From contig JAPQWV010000005.1 of NCBI GenBank assembly GCA_027422505.1, positions 16,510,501-16,574,500 on the forward strand: DNA of 64,000 nucleotides, in the 5' to 3' direction. Within the stretch, counting starts at the first letter, position 1; every line of letters begins with the position of its first letter. This document shows, in pieces, positions 11,293 through 21,990 of the stretch. The DNA comes from Craterostigma plantagineum. Lineage: Eukaryota; Streptophyta; Magnoliopsida; Lamiales; Linderniaceae. The position numbers were made by a program, and so were the translations under genes. Below the pieces are notes generated by a model. That model did no database searches and was not told the origin of the DNA. It saw nothing but the letters and a program-made list of their open reading frames with translations.

Positions 11293-12156
11293 GAGTAAAT
11301 GGCAAAAATAATGCTTGAACTATACCACAGTTTCACTGTTGGCGCTAAACTTTTAACTGTGCCGTTTTGGTTCTTAAACTTTGCAAAACCTGTCATTTTT
11401 GGTTCCTTGACCTAAAGAACAGGTAAAAGAACCAAAACTGAACAGTTTTGCAAAGTTCAGGAACCAAAGCTGCACATTTAAAAGTTTAAGTACCAACAAT
11501 TAGAATTTTTTACATATACATGATATTGTGTAAAATTAATATAAAATTCATATTCGAATACTAAGAGATTTCTTTCTAATTTTTTTTTGAAAAAAGTAGT
11601 TAAAAAATGTGTAAAAAAATTTTTGATTGTTATTGGTGTGATTGTGTTGGTATGCCTTGTGATAAAAAATCAAAAGAAATTATTGTGGTGATCGAAACTG
11701 AATATATTCGATTACTACGAGATTTTTTGATTTTTTTTATTTAAAAAAGTATCTCAACACAATTACACCGTTATTATGTATGCCTCTTGAAAAACAAAGA
11801 AGTCAAAAACTATGTAAAAAACAATTAATTATTGTTGGTGTGATTGTGTTGGTATGCCTCGTGGAAAGAAAATCGAAATCAATTATTGTGGTGATCGAAA
11901 CTAAATTTTATATTTATTTTTTACTATAACATGTATGTAAATTAAATTCTAATTATTAGGTGCTTAAACTTTTATATGTGCCGTTGTGGTTCATGAACTT
12001 TGCAAAAATATTCACTTTTGGTTCTTTTACCTATTCTTTAGGTCAAGAAACCAAAATGACAGGTTTTGCAAATTTTAAGAACCAAAACAGCACATTTAAA
12101 AGAGCACCAACAGTGAAACTGTGGTATAGTTCAAGCACCATTTTTGCCGTCTACTC
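11293..12156. mobile_element. Mutator-like MITE nested in CACTA-1 (MULE-2)
   Basis: The outer ends read GAGTAAATGGCAAAAATAAT and, inverted, GAGTAGACGGCAAAAATGGT. The inverted repeat continues for over 100 bp on each side. A perfect nine-base duplication TATTTTACA flanks the element (11284-11292 and 12157-12165). The AT-rich centre contains a segment around GGTGTGATTGTGTTGGTATG near 11637 that recurs as a direct copy near 11843, with a related inverted piece between them. There is no coding capacity. Confidence 0.87.
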
Positions 12157-12189
12157 TATTTTACATTCAAAGCTAGTAGATTGCAAAAA

Positions 12190-13110
12190 GAAAATTAATC
12201 TCCTAATTGAGTATTAGCAGGAGAATTATTTAGATTTTGCGTAGTGGGCGAAATTTGTGATGGGACCGGAAATTTGACGAAATGCCGGTGTCTGATATCC
12301 TGAACCCAACATCGCCAAGAATGATTGGTGAGCCAACTGCGAAGGTTGGAAGGTTCAGTTGGTAAAACTGAGCTATAGCAGGCTGTGCAGGACCCGCATC
12401 GCCTTGAGACGAACGCAACTGTAATTGTTGAGTTAACTCGTTCATCTTCCGATCCATCTCTGTCATTCTTTGAGTCATCCTCTAATCCATCCATCTCCGT
12501 TATACCTTATTTGAAACTTTCGTTCTCAGACCTTAACCTCGATACTTCGTCTTTGACGGAAGCATCTGCATTATAATTTAATGTAATGTTATAATAAAAT
12601 ATTGTAAAGTTTAACGCAAAATAACACTTTACCTTATTGGGTGCTCGGACGTACGTCGTTACTAAATTCCTGCGGTTCTGTACCGTTCAAGTAACCCAAA
12701 GGTCCTCCTCCCCCTCGATCCTCCCGCAACTCTCTTAAACTCTTCCGTCATTTGCTCTGAACTCATTTCTGCAGTGATTTCTTCTAGAGTTCGCGTCTTA
12801 GCAGCCTGCATCTCCTTCTGTCAAACTATAATAGACATCTAAATTTAAAATACGCAAAAAATTATTTACTGCTATTCCCTGGGCTTGTGAACCCTGAAAG
12901 ACTCCATGTCGAGCATATCCATCGGCAAATACTTCAAGTATAGTTGGAGAATGTACCAACTTTGATGCCTAATATTTGACAAATAATTAGTAAACTGAAA
13001 GATACAAATTTCAAATACGCTATTTTCCTCTTACCAAACGATTTTCTCGTACGACCTGCCCTACAGATCCTCCTCGTCATTGACTGCTCACGGCCTTCAG
13101 TTGGAAAACA
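12190..13110 (-). pseudogene. Plant transposase C-terminal region (Transposase_24-like), CACTA-1
   Basis: The minus strand carries MTQRMTEMDRKMNELTQQL followed by a glutamine-rich tail near 12478-12400, typical of the coiled C-terminus of the plant Ptta/En/Spm transposase family. Further upstream on the same strand (about 12830-12650) a segment reads EITAEMSSEQMTEEFKRVAG, and another exon-like piece lies near 12995-12870. Apparent intron sequence separates the pieces, and stop codons break them. The product would bind the subterminal repeats during transposition. The identification rests on motif memory and is moderate. Confidence 0.5.
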
Positions 13111-13118
13111 AGTAGTTT

Positions 13119-14400
13119 TTATCCAATCGCAACGTTATGTTTCTTTTCCTTACTTAATGTGTAAATAGCCATCGTATTAGGTCCCAGCAAATGTTCAAGA
13201 ATTGCGAGCTCAGGACGGTCGCAATGAAGACCAATGTCCTTACGAGCATTTATATTATCTTTTGATTTATTCTTAACATCCATCACCGTGTTGAAGATAT
13301 TTTCAATCACATTCTTCTCTATGTGCATAACATCTACGAACAAGGAGCGATAACCAATATGGTAAGTCCCAAAATTTTGGACCAGTGGTAGGTGTATCCA
13401 TATCCATCGGGCTTTCCTTGAGGATCCTCCGGTATGGTGTGAAATATTGCACACGGTTCCAAATCTCCAAACTTGATAATCGCGTTGGTTTACTATGTCT
13501 CTCTAAATATTGCACGCATGCCATGTCATCATCTCCACAATCGTCTTACACGTGTATAATCTCTAAAGCCTTGGCCAAGTGGAAAAGAACGTCATACTGC
13601 ATCATGAGACTTAGATCTAGTAGTTAATTTATATCGTGCTTTGTTATATACCATACAGCGGTTCAGTTCTTCCTTCCAAAACAACATGCATCCCATTCTA
13701 CAACATTCAATATGCTCCATCGGTAATGATAAATCCATCATCACCTTTTCTTGTTTCGTAATAGCTTTGGGGAAATTTATTGTTTGCTAGCGAAATTCTA
13801 TGAACAAAAAATCGGATATGGTGTCAAATGTAGACGCAGACATATTAGTTTTGGACTTAGTGCTCGGCCGTTCTGCAGTCGCGGTAAGTGTGGAGTAGCC
13901 GGAGCCTCGTACAGTGGAGTGTTGTTGGTCTGTAATTGTTCAACAAAGCGATTCCATAATATTGCCTCTTCAGTTGGCATCATCAAATTACTCCCCGCAA
14001 CATTAAACTTGGTAGGTGCCACACGATTTTGATCGTAATCAAATTCTTGATTTGAACCAATGTTATTTACGTTACGACCCAGACATGACCATTTGTTTGA
14101 TCGATATTTAAACATGAATTTGTACCAGCTTCTGTTGGTTGAAATGATGAATATCCGACTTTGCCGTGTGCGATCCAATTGTAGTAATGTGGCATGAAAC
14201 TCTTTTTCAACAAATAAGCATTGACAATCCGAAGGTGGTAAAAAGTTGTAATTCTCACCCTTCTTGCAAGGACACAGTATTCGATTCCCCGTATTTGAGA
14301 TGTTGCAAATTATAGAATCATCAACTCCACGTGAAAACGTTGTGAGTTGGATAATATATCCATTGGCGGGTGTTGACTAACCATTCATACCTCTCATTAT
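13119..14400 (-). pseudogene. TNP2-type CACTA transposase, degenerate
   Basis: On the minus strand 13454-13119 encodes SLFVDVMHIEKNVIENIFNT followed by SKDNINARKDIGLHCDRPEL, which matches the conserved DVMHIEKNV segment of TNP2-like (Transposase_21) proteins. Just upstream, the segment around LEIWNRVQ and DLPYW also fits this family. Near 14260-14170 the residues CPC, FLPPSDC, and KEFHATLLQ-like or FMPHYYNWIAHGK in another frame correspond to the N-terminal transposase-associated domain. Several frame changes and stops interrupt it, so no active enzyme can be made. Confidence 0.7.
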
Positions 14401-14699
14401 TCATTTTTTAGGTTGATAAATATAATATAATGCTTCTGCGTGTATATATGAGTTGGATAATATATATAGCATAATATATGTATAATCTTCATTATAAATA
14501 TTATAAGTGTGTGTGTGAGAAACATGATAAAATATGCCCAAGTACACAACTACATATATAGTATAATTTCCGACATAAGTCTCGTAGGCAAATGAAAATT
14601 AGCCAAGATCCGCTAATATTAGCTTTGACACAGCACAAACAAAAGCGAGTTACTTAACGACGGAAACTCCGTCGCTAAGTCGTTCACATAACTTGTACG

Positions 14700-14988
14700 C
14701 AGGGACGGATCTACGTTGGGGCATGGGGGTCAGTTGCCCCCCAGCCCCAACGAGTATATTAGTTAGGTATAAATTTAAATGTAATGGTTATCCTGCCCCA
14801 GTGGTCGGCGGATTTAGCATAAGTTCTTATCTTCCCACAGCGCGGGTTCGAACACTAATATGATTTATTTCTTTTTTGTTTTTACTAAAGGAGTTATTGG
14901 GCTTGTCTGGGATGGACTGCCCCTCCCGTCTTAGATTTGGGCTCTGTCGGGCTGCCCCTCCAAGCCTGTAATCCTAGGTCCGTCACTG
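14700..14988. mobile_element. Small hAT-like element with tRNA-like centre
   Basis: The ends read CAGGGACGGATCTACG and, inverted, CAGTGACGGACCTAGG, a TIR type known from short hAT-like elements. The flanking eight bases are CTTGTACG on the left and CTTGTACC on the right, a duplication with one mismatch. Inside, TGCCCCAGTGGTCGG near 14791 and GGGTTCGAAC at 14844-14853 resemble the A and B boxes of a tRNA-type RNA polymerase III promoter. The element sits within the right subterminal part of CACTA-1. Confidence 0.7.
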
Positions 14989-14999
14989 CTTGTACCTCC

Positions 15000-15271
15000 C
15001 TTTATTTAGCGACGGTTGAGTCGCCGCTATAGGAGCCGCCTGCCAGAAAAGATAAGCCGCGAATAATGGCTTTAACATAGCAACGGAGGCCATTTGTGAC
15101 GGGCTTTCGGTTTGCGAGGGAACAATATCAAAGTTTTAATCTTGTTGACTTTGTGCGATGTTTTTCCATTGCAAAATGGAGCGACGTCTTTTCCGTCAGA
15201 CATAGCTTTCGCTAATTAGCGGCGACTTCTCCGTCGTTGTCGCTCTTCCCGTCGAAACTTAATTTGCAGTG
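15000..15271. repeat. CACTA-1 right subterminal repeats and terminus
   Basis: The words TTTAGCGACGG, CGGCGACTTCTCCGTCG, TTCCGTCAG and CCCGTCGAAAC recur up to the terminal GCAGTG. Because the transposase reads on the minus strand, this is the 5' end of the element. The three bases following it are GTC. Confidence 0.7.
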
Positions 15272-16084
15272 GTCATTGTACTTTTATTCCCACTCGAATG
15301 GAGAATTTGGTTTCTGAAATTATTGCATATGGTATAGTCTGTTGACTATGTAAGCTGTTTAGCTCAACATATTTCCTAACCTACTGACGTTCTCATTCGA
15401 TCGGATATTTGAGTTATTATATTATATGCACGTTTTCGAGGTTTTGCTGGTACATCATTGAAAGCCTTTTTTCTTTATCGTTTCATTTCCAAAACTTAAC
15501 TTTCATAAATAAATAAATAATTCCAGTGGCTGAATAGTCAAGATCGTCCCTCTTGATACAATAAAAAAATACAATTAGGGGATAACCTCTATGGGAGACG
15601 TTGAAACAATCAGAAAAAATTATAAACTAACGGAAAGAAAACAAGTTTTCAGAGTTACATTAAACAAAAAATCAACTATATGGTTGTGTCTATTTAACCC
15701 AATTCTAAAATACACTCACTTTCTTGTGTCTTTTGCGTTAAAACAATCGTCTTCTTCGTTCTGGATCATCCAACATGAGTAGGAGGGCACTCCCACAAGA
15801 GGAGATAAGAACTCGCATTAAAGTAGAAAGGAGAAAAAGGACAATGCAAAACAAAACCAAAGAAATGAATAAAGAGACACCATGAGGTCTCGTCCATCCT
15901 TAACTAGGGACGGTGAGAGGGGGAATGATTTAGTTTTAGGTTTTTTTTTATAGAGCGCCGAAGAATTTTCAATGAGGACCTATTTGATTAGCCCTATTAT
16001 CTGAAAGTGTTGAATGGGATAATAGTGCAGCCAAGCAAGATTTTAGGACATCCACAATCCAACAACAGTAATATTCCATGAACG
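15272..16084. other. Intergenic DNA without recognised feature
   Basis: AT-rich sequence with one short plus-strand frame at 15591-15782 that has no recognisable motif. No repeats with flanking duplications were seen. It separates CACTA-1 from the SINE. Confidence 0.5.
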
Positions 16085-16167
16085 ATGTGTTGGTCTAGTG
16101 GTAAAAACCAGGTATTTCTCACAGTAGAAGGTCTTTGGTTCGATTCTTATCTTTATCATGAAATAGA
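16085..16167 (+). mobile_element. tRNA-derived SINE, 5' part (interrupted)
   Basis: TGGTCTAGTGG at 16091-16101 fits the A box and GGTTCGATTCT at 16137-16147 fits the B box of a tRNA-type promoter, at normal spacing. The sequence cannot fold as a working tRNA because the acceptor stem partners are missing. The SINE is interrupted at ATAGA by Copia-1 and appears to continue at 23466. Confidence 0.6.
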
Positions 16168-17387
16168 TGTTGGGTTTTTTAGCATAATGGGCCAATTGGG
16201 CCAAATATGTGTAATAAGCCCATTAATTAATTTAGTCCCGGTTTTTAATTAAACCGGGAAGCCGTCGGATGTCGAAATGAGAAATCGTTGAAAGATTATG
16301 AATCTACGTTTCACGGAGAACATAACGAATATTAATACGCTCAAACCGATATCGGGTGAATGAGAAATTAATTTTCGAAGTTGGCCCACTAATAAATAAA
16401 AATGGTTGATAGTGTTTAAGTGGGGGATTAAGTGTCCCACATTGGTTAGACACTAAGAAAATCTTCACCATATATATAGAAACGCATGTGGGTTTATTCC
16501 AAATGGCTTGCCATGTGGATGGGTTTTAATGGGCTTACGTGGGCTTAAACGGGCTTAAGTGGGTTTAAGTGGGCTTAGTGGGCTTGAGAAACTTAAGTGA
16601 GTTTTGGCCCAAAATAACAGCCCGGTGCGAGGCACTCGCACCGACGAGCACCGAGCACCGAGCACCGAGCCCGAGCCCGTGCCCGAGGCCGAGCCGAGCC
16701 GTGCCAAAGTGCGCAATGGGCGCTTTGAGGCGCGCACTTTGCACTTCGCACGATTTTTCCACCGATGGGCGGCGAAGGCGACGGTGCTGGTGACATGGCA
16801 GTCGAGGTGAAGCTGATTGGACAGCCCAGGTGAGATGGTGCGATCCATTGGATAGTCTGGGCCGCAGTGGGCAGTTGAGCTGATCCGGCCCAACTAGAGG
16901 TGTCGGTCGGCCCAACAAGAAGTGTCGGTTGAGCCGCCGGTGGGGCAGGTCGGAGAATCGGGCCGCCGCCGGTGGGACATGCCTGAGATTCGGGCTGTTG
17001 GCCCGAGAATTGGGCCAGTAAATAAACACAGTCCAATAAGTTTGAAATATTGCATTTAGACCCCTGGAAAATTACATAAGCAGTCTAGGAAGTTCTTGAA
17101 ATTACAATTAAGCCCCTGCGTGAGAAAATCTATAAATAGACCCCATATGAGATGGAAATATTCATTCACTTCAACCCGAGAATTTGCATATTTCACTCCC
17201 AAACACCCCTATTATCACCTATGCCCTCGTCATCATCTGGGTACTCACGAACTGTACCTGTGTTTGAAGACTCTCGGAAGGATTTTAACTCCTTTCATTC
17301 TAGAAACGTTCATCTGAGCCAACCGAAGAGTCACAAGAAACCATTTCATTATACTGCCGCCGACCAGACGCAACCGAAGAAACAACA
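16168..17387 (+). repeat. Copia-1 5' LTR
   Basis: The LTR holds an array of about seven short units of the type TGGGCTTAAG (about 16522-16582) and a GC-rich run of GAGCACC and GAGCC units (about 16640-16705). Compared with the 3' LTR it lacks about 250 bp after position 17210 and a smaller piece near 16750. The many overlapping long frames in the GC-rich part have no family resemblance and are taken as chance. Confidence 0.9.
17131..17138 (+). promoter_or_regulatory. LTR TATA box of Copia-1
   Basis: TATAAATA in the context of a short AT stretch lies 257 bases before the LTR end and is conserved in the 3' LTR at 22961. It is the likely start signal for the element's own transcript. Confidence 0.55.
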
Positions 17388-17423
17388 ATCGTAAGACGAA
17401 ATTATTTGTTCGTGATCTGATCG

Positions 17424-20400
17424 ATGGCAACCAACGCACCAACGATCCCTGCCAGCAGCCACACCGAACGTCCTGCCAAGTTCAACGGGACGGAATTCAA
17501 ACGTTGGCAGCAAAAGATGATGTTCTACCTGACAACGCTCCACCTTGTCCGATTCCTGAAGGAGCTCGCTCCTACGGTGACAGAAGTCGCCCCACCAGCT
17601 GAGGGTGCTCGTGTCGCTCCTAACGACGCAGACTACGGTGACAGAAGGAGCTCGCTCCTACGGTGACAGAAGTCGCTCCTAACGACGCAGACTATGCTGC
17701 TCGTGTCGCTCAATCTGAGCAAGAAAAGGCTGCGTTAGACGCATGAAATCATAATGATTTCATGTGCCGCAACTATATTCTGAACGCCCTAGACGATTCT
17801 CTATACAACGTCTATGCAGTGGCTACGACTGCGAAAGAGTTGTGAGATTCGTTGGACAAGAAGTATAAGACCGACGATGCCGGACTGAAGAAGTTCATCG
17901 TCGGCAAATTCCTGGATTATAAGATGACCGACTCTAAGCCGGTGCTGGACAAAGTCCGTGATCTGCATTTGATTATTCACGATATTCATGCTGAAAATAT
18001 GCAGATTAGCGAAACCTTCCAGGTAGCTGCAATTATCGAGAAGCTGCCGCCTCTGTGGAAGGATTTCAAAAATTACCTCAAGCACAAACGAAAAGAGACG
18101 GGGCTTGAGGACCTGATTGTGCGGCTTCGGATTGAGGAAGATAGCCGAAAGAGCGAAGCCAAGAATAAGAGGGGCAATATGGAGGCGGGAGCCAACTTGG
18201 CCGAGCCGAGCTATGGAAACAAGCGTAAAAGGCCAGGTCCACCGCAAAAGAAGCAAGACCCGAATTCCAAAAGAATTAAGGGCAACTGTTATAAGTGCGA
18301 TAAACCAGGGCATATGGCCAAGGATTGTCGTAAGAAGAAGAGAGTTAATAAGACTCGGGCGCATCTCACTGAAGAGAAGCAGCTGACGACAGACATGTCG
18401 GAACTAGACCTGACTGCAGTCGTGTACGAGGCAAACGTCGTGGAAAATCCTAACTACTGGTACATCGACAGCGGAGCAACGCGCCACATCTGCTCCGACA
18501 AAGAAATGTTCTCCACCTACACGCCTATTTCGGGTAGGACGCTCTATATGGGGAATGCGGCGACGTCCAACATCGTAGGATTGGGACGGGTGGTGCTGAA
18601 GATGACCTCAGGCAAGGAAGTGACGTTTGTGGACGTGCTGCATGTCCCAGACATCCGCAAGAATCTGGTGTCCGGCCCTCTGCTCAGTAACGCTGGATTT
18701 AGACAAGTGCTTGAAGCTGGAAAATATGTACTGACCAAGAATGGTCATTTTATTGGCAAAGGTTATCTCGAGAAGGGCCTTTTCAAGTCATCTGTAATGC
18801 CTGTAAAACGCGATATTAAGATCGCTGATATTAATAAAGCCAGTTCTTCTTACTTGGTTGAGTTGTCTAATTTATGGCATGGTAGATTAGAACACGTGAG
18901 TTTAAACAAACTGAAAAAGTTAATAAGTTTAAACTTACTTCCACAAATGGAAATTGATTCACAACACAAGTGTGCAATCTGCGTAGAAGCAAAAATGGCC
19001 AAGGCACCATTTTTCTCTGTCGAAAGAAACAGTTCACCATTAGAATTGATCCATACTGATATATGCGATCTAAATTCGTGCAAACTAGAGGTGGAAAGAA
19101 ATACTTTATTACGTTTATCGACGATTGCACGAAGTACTGTCACGTATATCTTTTAAGTGGTAAAGACGAAGCTCTTGATACCTTCAAAAGATATAAGAAT
19201 GAAGTTGAGAATCAACTTAATTCTAAGATCAAAATAATAAGAAGTGACAGAGGAGGAGAATACGTGGCACCGTTTGTGGAATTTTGCCAAGAACATGGTA
19301 TTATTCATCAGACGACGGCGCCATATTCACCTCAATCAAATGGCGTTGCTGAACGAAAAAATAGAACTCTTAAGGAGATGATGAATGCGATGCTAATCAG
19401 TTCAGGGCTACCTCAGAATTTGTGGGGGGAAGCCATACTGTCATCAAATCGCATTCTAAATATGTTGCCACACAAGAAATGGGATAAAACACCGTACGAA
19501 TTGTGGAAAGGTAGACAACCTTCCTACGGATATTTTAAAGTGTGGGGGTGCCTAGCAAAGGTCGAAGTACCTAAACCAAAACAGGTCAAGATAGGACCAA
19601 AAACGGTTGACTGCATTTTCATTGGATATGCAGAAAATAGTAATGCATACAAATTTCTGGTGCATAAGTCAGAAATTCCCGACATGAATTCTGGGATGAT
19701 TATGAATCGAGAAATACTGTTTTCTTTGAGACATCTTTCCAATGAAGGAGAGAAAAGAAATAAATTGTAAAAGAAATTATGAAGCCGTTGAAGTTTCGCC
19801 TCCAGAAGTTGAGGAACCACGACAAAGTAAGCGTAAAAAAGTGGCCAAATCATTTGGGCCTGATTTCCTAACATATATGTTAGACGATGAACCTAGGACA
19901 GTGCAAGAAGCTCTGTCAACTCCAGAAGCTCCGTTCTGGAAAGAAGCTGTAAACAGTGAAATTGAATCCATCATGCAGAATCACACTTGGGAGTTAGTAG
20001 ATCTCCCTAAGGGGTGTAAACCTTTAGGATGCAAGTGGGTCCTTAAAAGGAAATATAAAACTGATGGATCAATTGAGAAATATAAGGCTCATTTAGTAGC
20101 CAAGGGATATTCCCAAAAGGAAGGGTACGATTTCTTCGATACCTATTTACCCGTAACGAGAATTACGTCAATACGGGTCCTATTTGCTATTGCAGCATTG
20201 CATGGTCTCGAGATACACCAAATGGATGTAAAAACGGCATTCCTAAATGGAGACCTCGAAGAAGAAATCTACATGGATCAGCCTGAAGGGTTTGTAATAC
20301 CTAGACAGGAAAACAAAGTGTGCCGACTCGTGAAGTCGCTTTACGGGCTTAAACAAGCACCGAAACAATGGCACCAAAAATTCGATATGACTATGCTATC

Positions 20401-21486
20401 GAATGAGTTCGAAATCAATGAGTGTGACAAATGTGTTTACATTAAGGGCACACCCGATGAATTCGTGATTGTCTGTCTTTATGTAGACGACATGTTAATC
20501 ACGGGAAGCAATCATAAAATGATTGTAAACACGAAGAAAAATAATTTCAGTATGAAGGATATGGGTTTGGCTAATGTCATACTAGGAATAAATGTCTATA
20601 AGACCCCCGAAGGAATTATGCTGACACAATCTCATTATATGAGAAAGTGTTGAAGAAATTTAATGGCTTCGATGATCCTCCGGCTAAGACTCCTGTAGAT
20701 CTAAATCTACATCTGGCTAAAAACAGAGGAGAACCCGTATCACAGCAAGAATATGCTCGAGTGATTGGCAGTCTAATGTACCTAACTAACTGCACTCGAC
20801 CTGATATAGCATATTCAATTAGTAAACTTAGCAGGTTTACGAGTAATCCTGGGAGTAGTCATTGGATAGCCTTGAGAAGGGTGCTAAGATATCTAAAGCA
20901 CACTATTAATCATGGCATACTCTACACGAGGTATCCAGCAGTTCTTGAAGGATACTGCGATGCCAACTGGATATCTGATAGCAAAGACTCCAAGTCCACG
21001 AGTGGTTATGTATTTACCATTGGTGGTGGAGCAATTTCTTGGAAATCCTCCAAGCAAACGTGCATAGCTCGATCTACGATGGAATCGGAGCTTATGGCAC
21101 TAGACAAAGCCGGCGAAGAGGCAGAATGGCTTCGAAATTTTTTGGAGGACATTCATTGTTGGAATAAGCCTGTACCGCCTATTATGATACATTGCGACAG
21201 CATGGCCGCAATTGGTAGGGCACAGAATAGTATGTATAACGGTAAGTCTCGGCACATACGTCGAAGACATAATACCGTACGACAACTAATCTTCTCTAGT
21301 GGAATAATCTCTATTGACTATGTGAAGTCTAAAGAGAATATATCAGATCCTTTGGCTAAAGGCATTGCTAGAGATCAGCACTATAACGCAGTAAGGGGAA
21401 TGGGGCTTAAAAACCACACACCCAAGAACGAGCTTGGTGGTAACTCAACCAAAATGAGTGGAGATCCCACAAATTTGGTTCAATGA
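17424..21486 (+). pseudogene. Copia-1 gag-pol polyprotein, disrupted
   Basis: Gag begins MATNAPTIPASSHTERPAKF with the FKRWQQKMMFYL segment of plant copia gag proteins. A local duplication near 17560-17690 and a TGA near 17842 break it. The frame from 17852 holds the CCHC knuckle CYKCDKPGHMAKDC, the protease site YIDSGATRHIC, the pre-integrase segment LWHGRLEHVSLNKL and the integrase start HTDICD. A frame change near 19070 leads to integrase (SDRGGEY, SPQSNGVAERKNRTL). The frame from 19742 carries RT ([15 protein letters not shown] segment, QMDVKTAFLNGDLEEEIYM, LYVDDM). RNase H follows from 20647 ([19 protein letters not shown]). At least three frame breaks make it a pseudogene, although each domain is well preserved. 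Confidence 0.9.
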
Positions 21487-21990
21487 GACAACTAAGCTGA
21501 GTGTAGCTCAGTAGCTTACTTGGATTTTTTAATAAGCTCATTCTCATAAGCTGCCCAAGTAATTACCCGAAGACGTGTGGTAAAGGGTAAGCAATTTTGC
21601 TTTTAATGATGGCTATACCTGATGGTGGAGTATTTCGGGATACTCTAGGATTAAAATCCTAATAGTCGATCACCTATATAAGTGAGAAGTGGGGCCGCTT
21701 CAATATAACACTTATGAAACCAAGATATGGTCCAAGGCCGAAGTGGACACAACGTGAGAATCGAAAGAAATTAGATTCGTCACTGTGTGTACGCTGTTGT
21801 CTTAATTTACACAAAAGCTGTCAGTTCAAGACATCATGTTCACTGGACAGCGAGTAAATTCGATTGCGTTTCACTAGGGAAGGTTCAAAGCCACAAGCTA
21901 CCTATCCCGATGCGGTGACGGGTCGTCGAGTTTTTCTTGCAAGAGTCAGCATGCATAGCGTTTGCATTAATTTCCATTCATGTGGGGGAT
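21487..21990 (+). other. Copia-1 3' noncoding region and polypurine tract
   Basis: About 500 bases between the RNase H stop and the 3' LTR hold no reading frame of note. The region ends in CATGTGGGGGAT, the primer for plus-strand synthesis, directly before the LTR. Confidence 0.7.

Larger units (their letters stand above)
10870..15271 (-). mobile_element. Decayed CACTA (En/Spm) transposon (CACTA-1)
   Basis: The right end is clear: the sequence ends TTTGCAGTG at 15271, which inverted reads CACTGCAAATTAAG, a CACTA-type terminus. Repeats of the word TTAGCGACGG and its variants crowd both ends (about 10870-11140 and 14650-15260), as is usual for subterminal transposase-binding repeats. Transposase-like coding pieces lie between on the minus strand. 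A clean left terminus and its three-base duplication were not found, so the left limit is approximate. Two other transposons are nested inside. The AT-rich part 14400-14640 shows nothing further. Confidence 0.75.

Noticed and set aside
16085..16160. Functional tRNA gene
   Set aside because: A and B boxes are present, but acceptor-stem pairing is missing. The context fits a SINE head.
16555..17036. Overlapping arginine/proline-rich genes in the Copia-1 LTR
   Set aside because: Several frames on both strands are open only because of high GC content, they lie within an LTR, and none resembles a known family.
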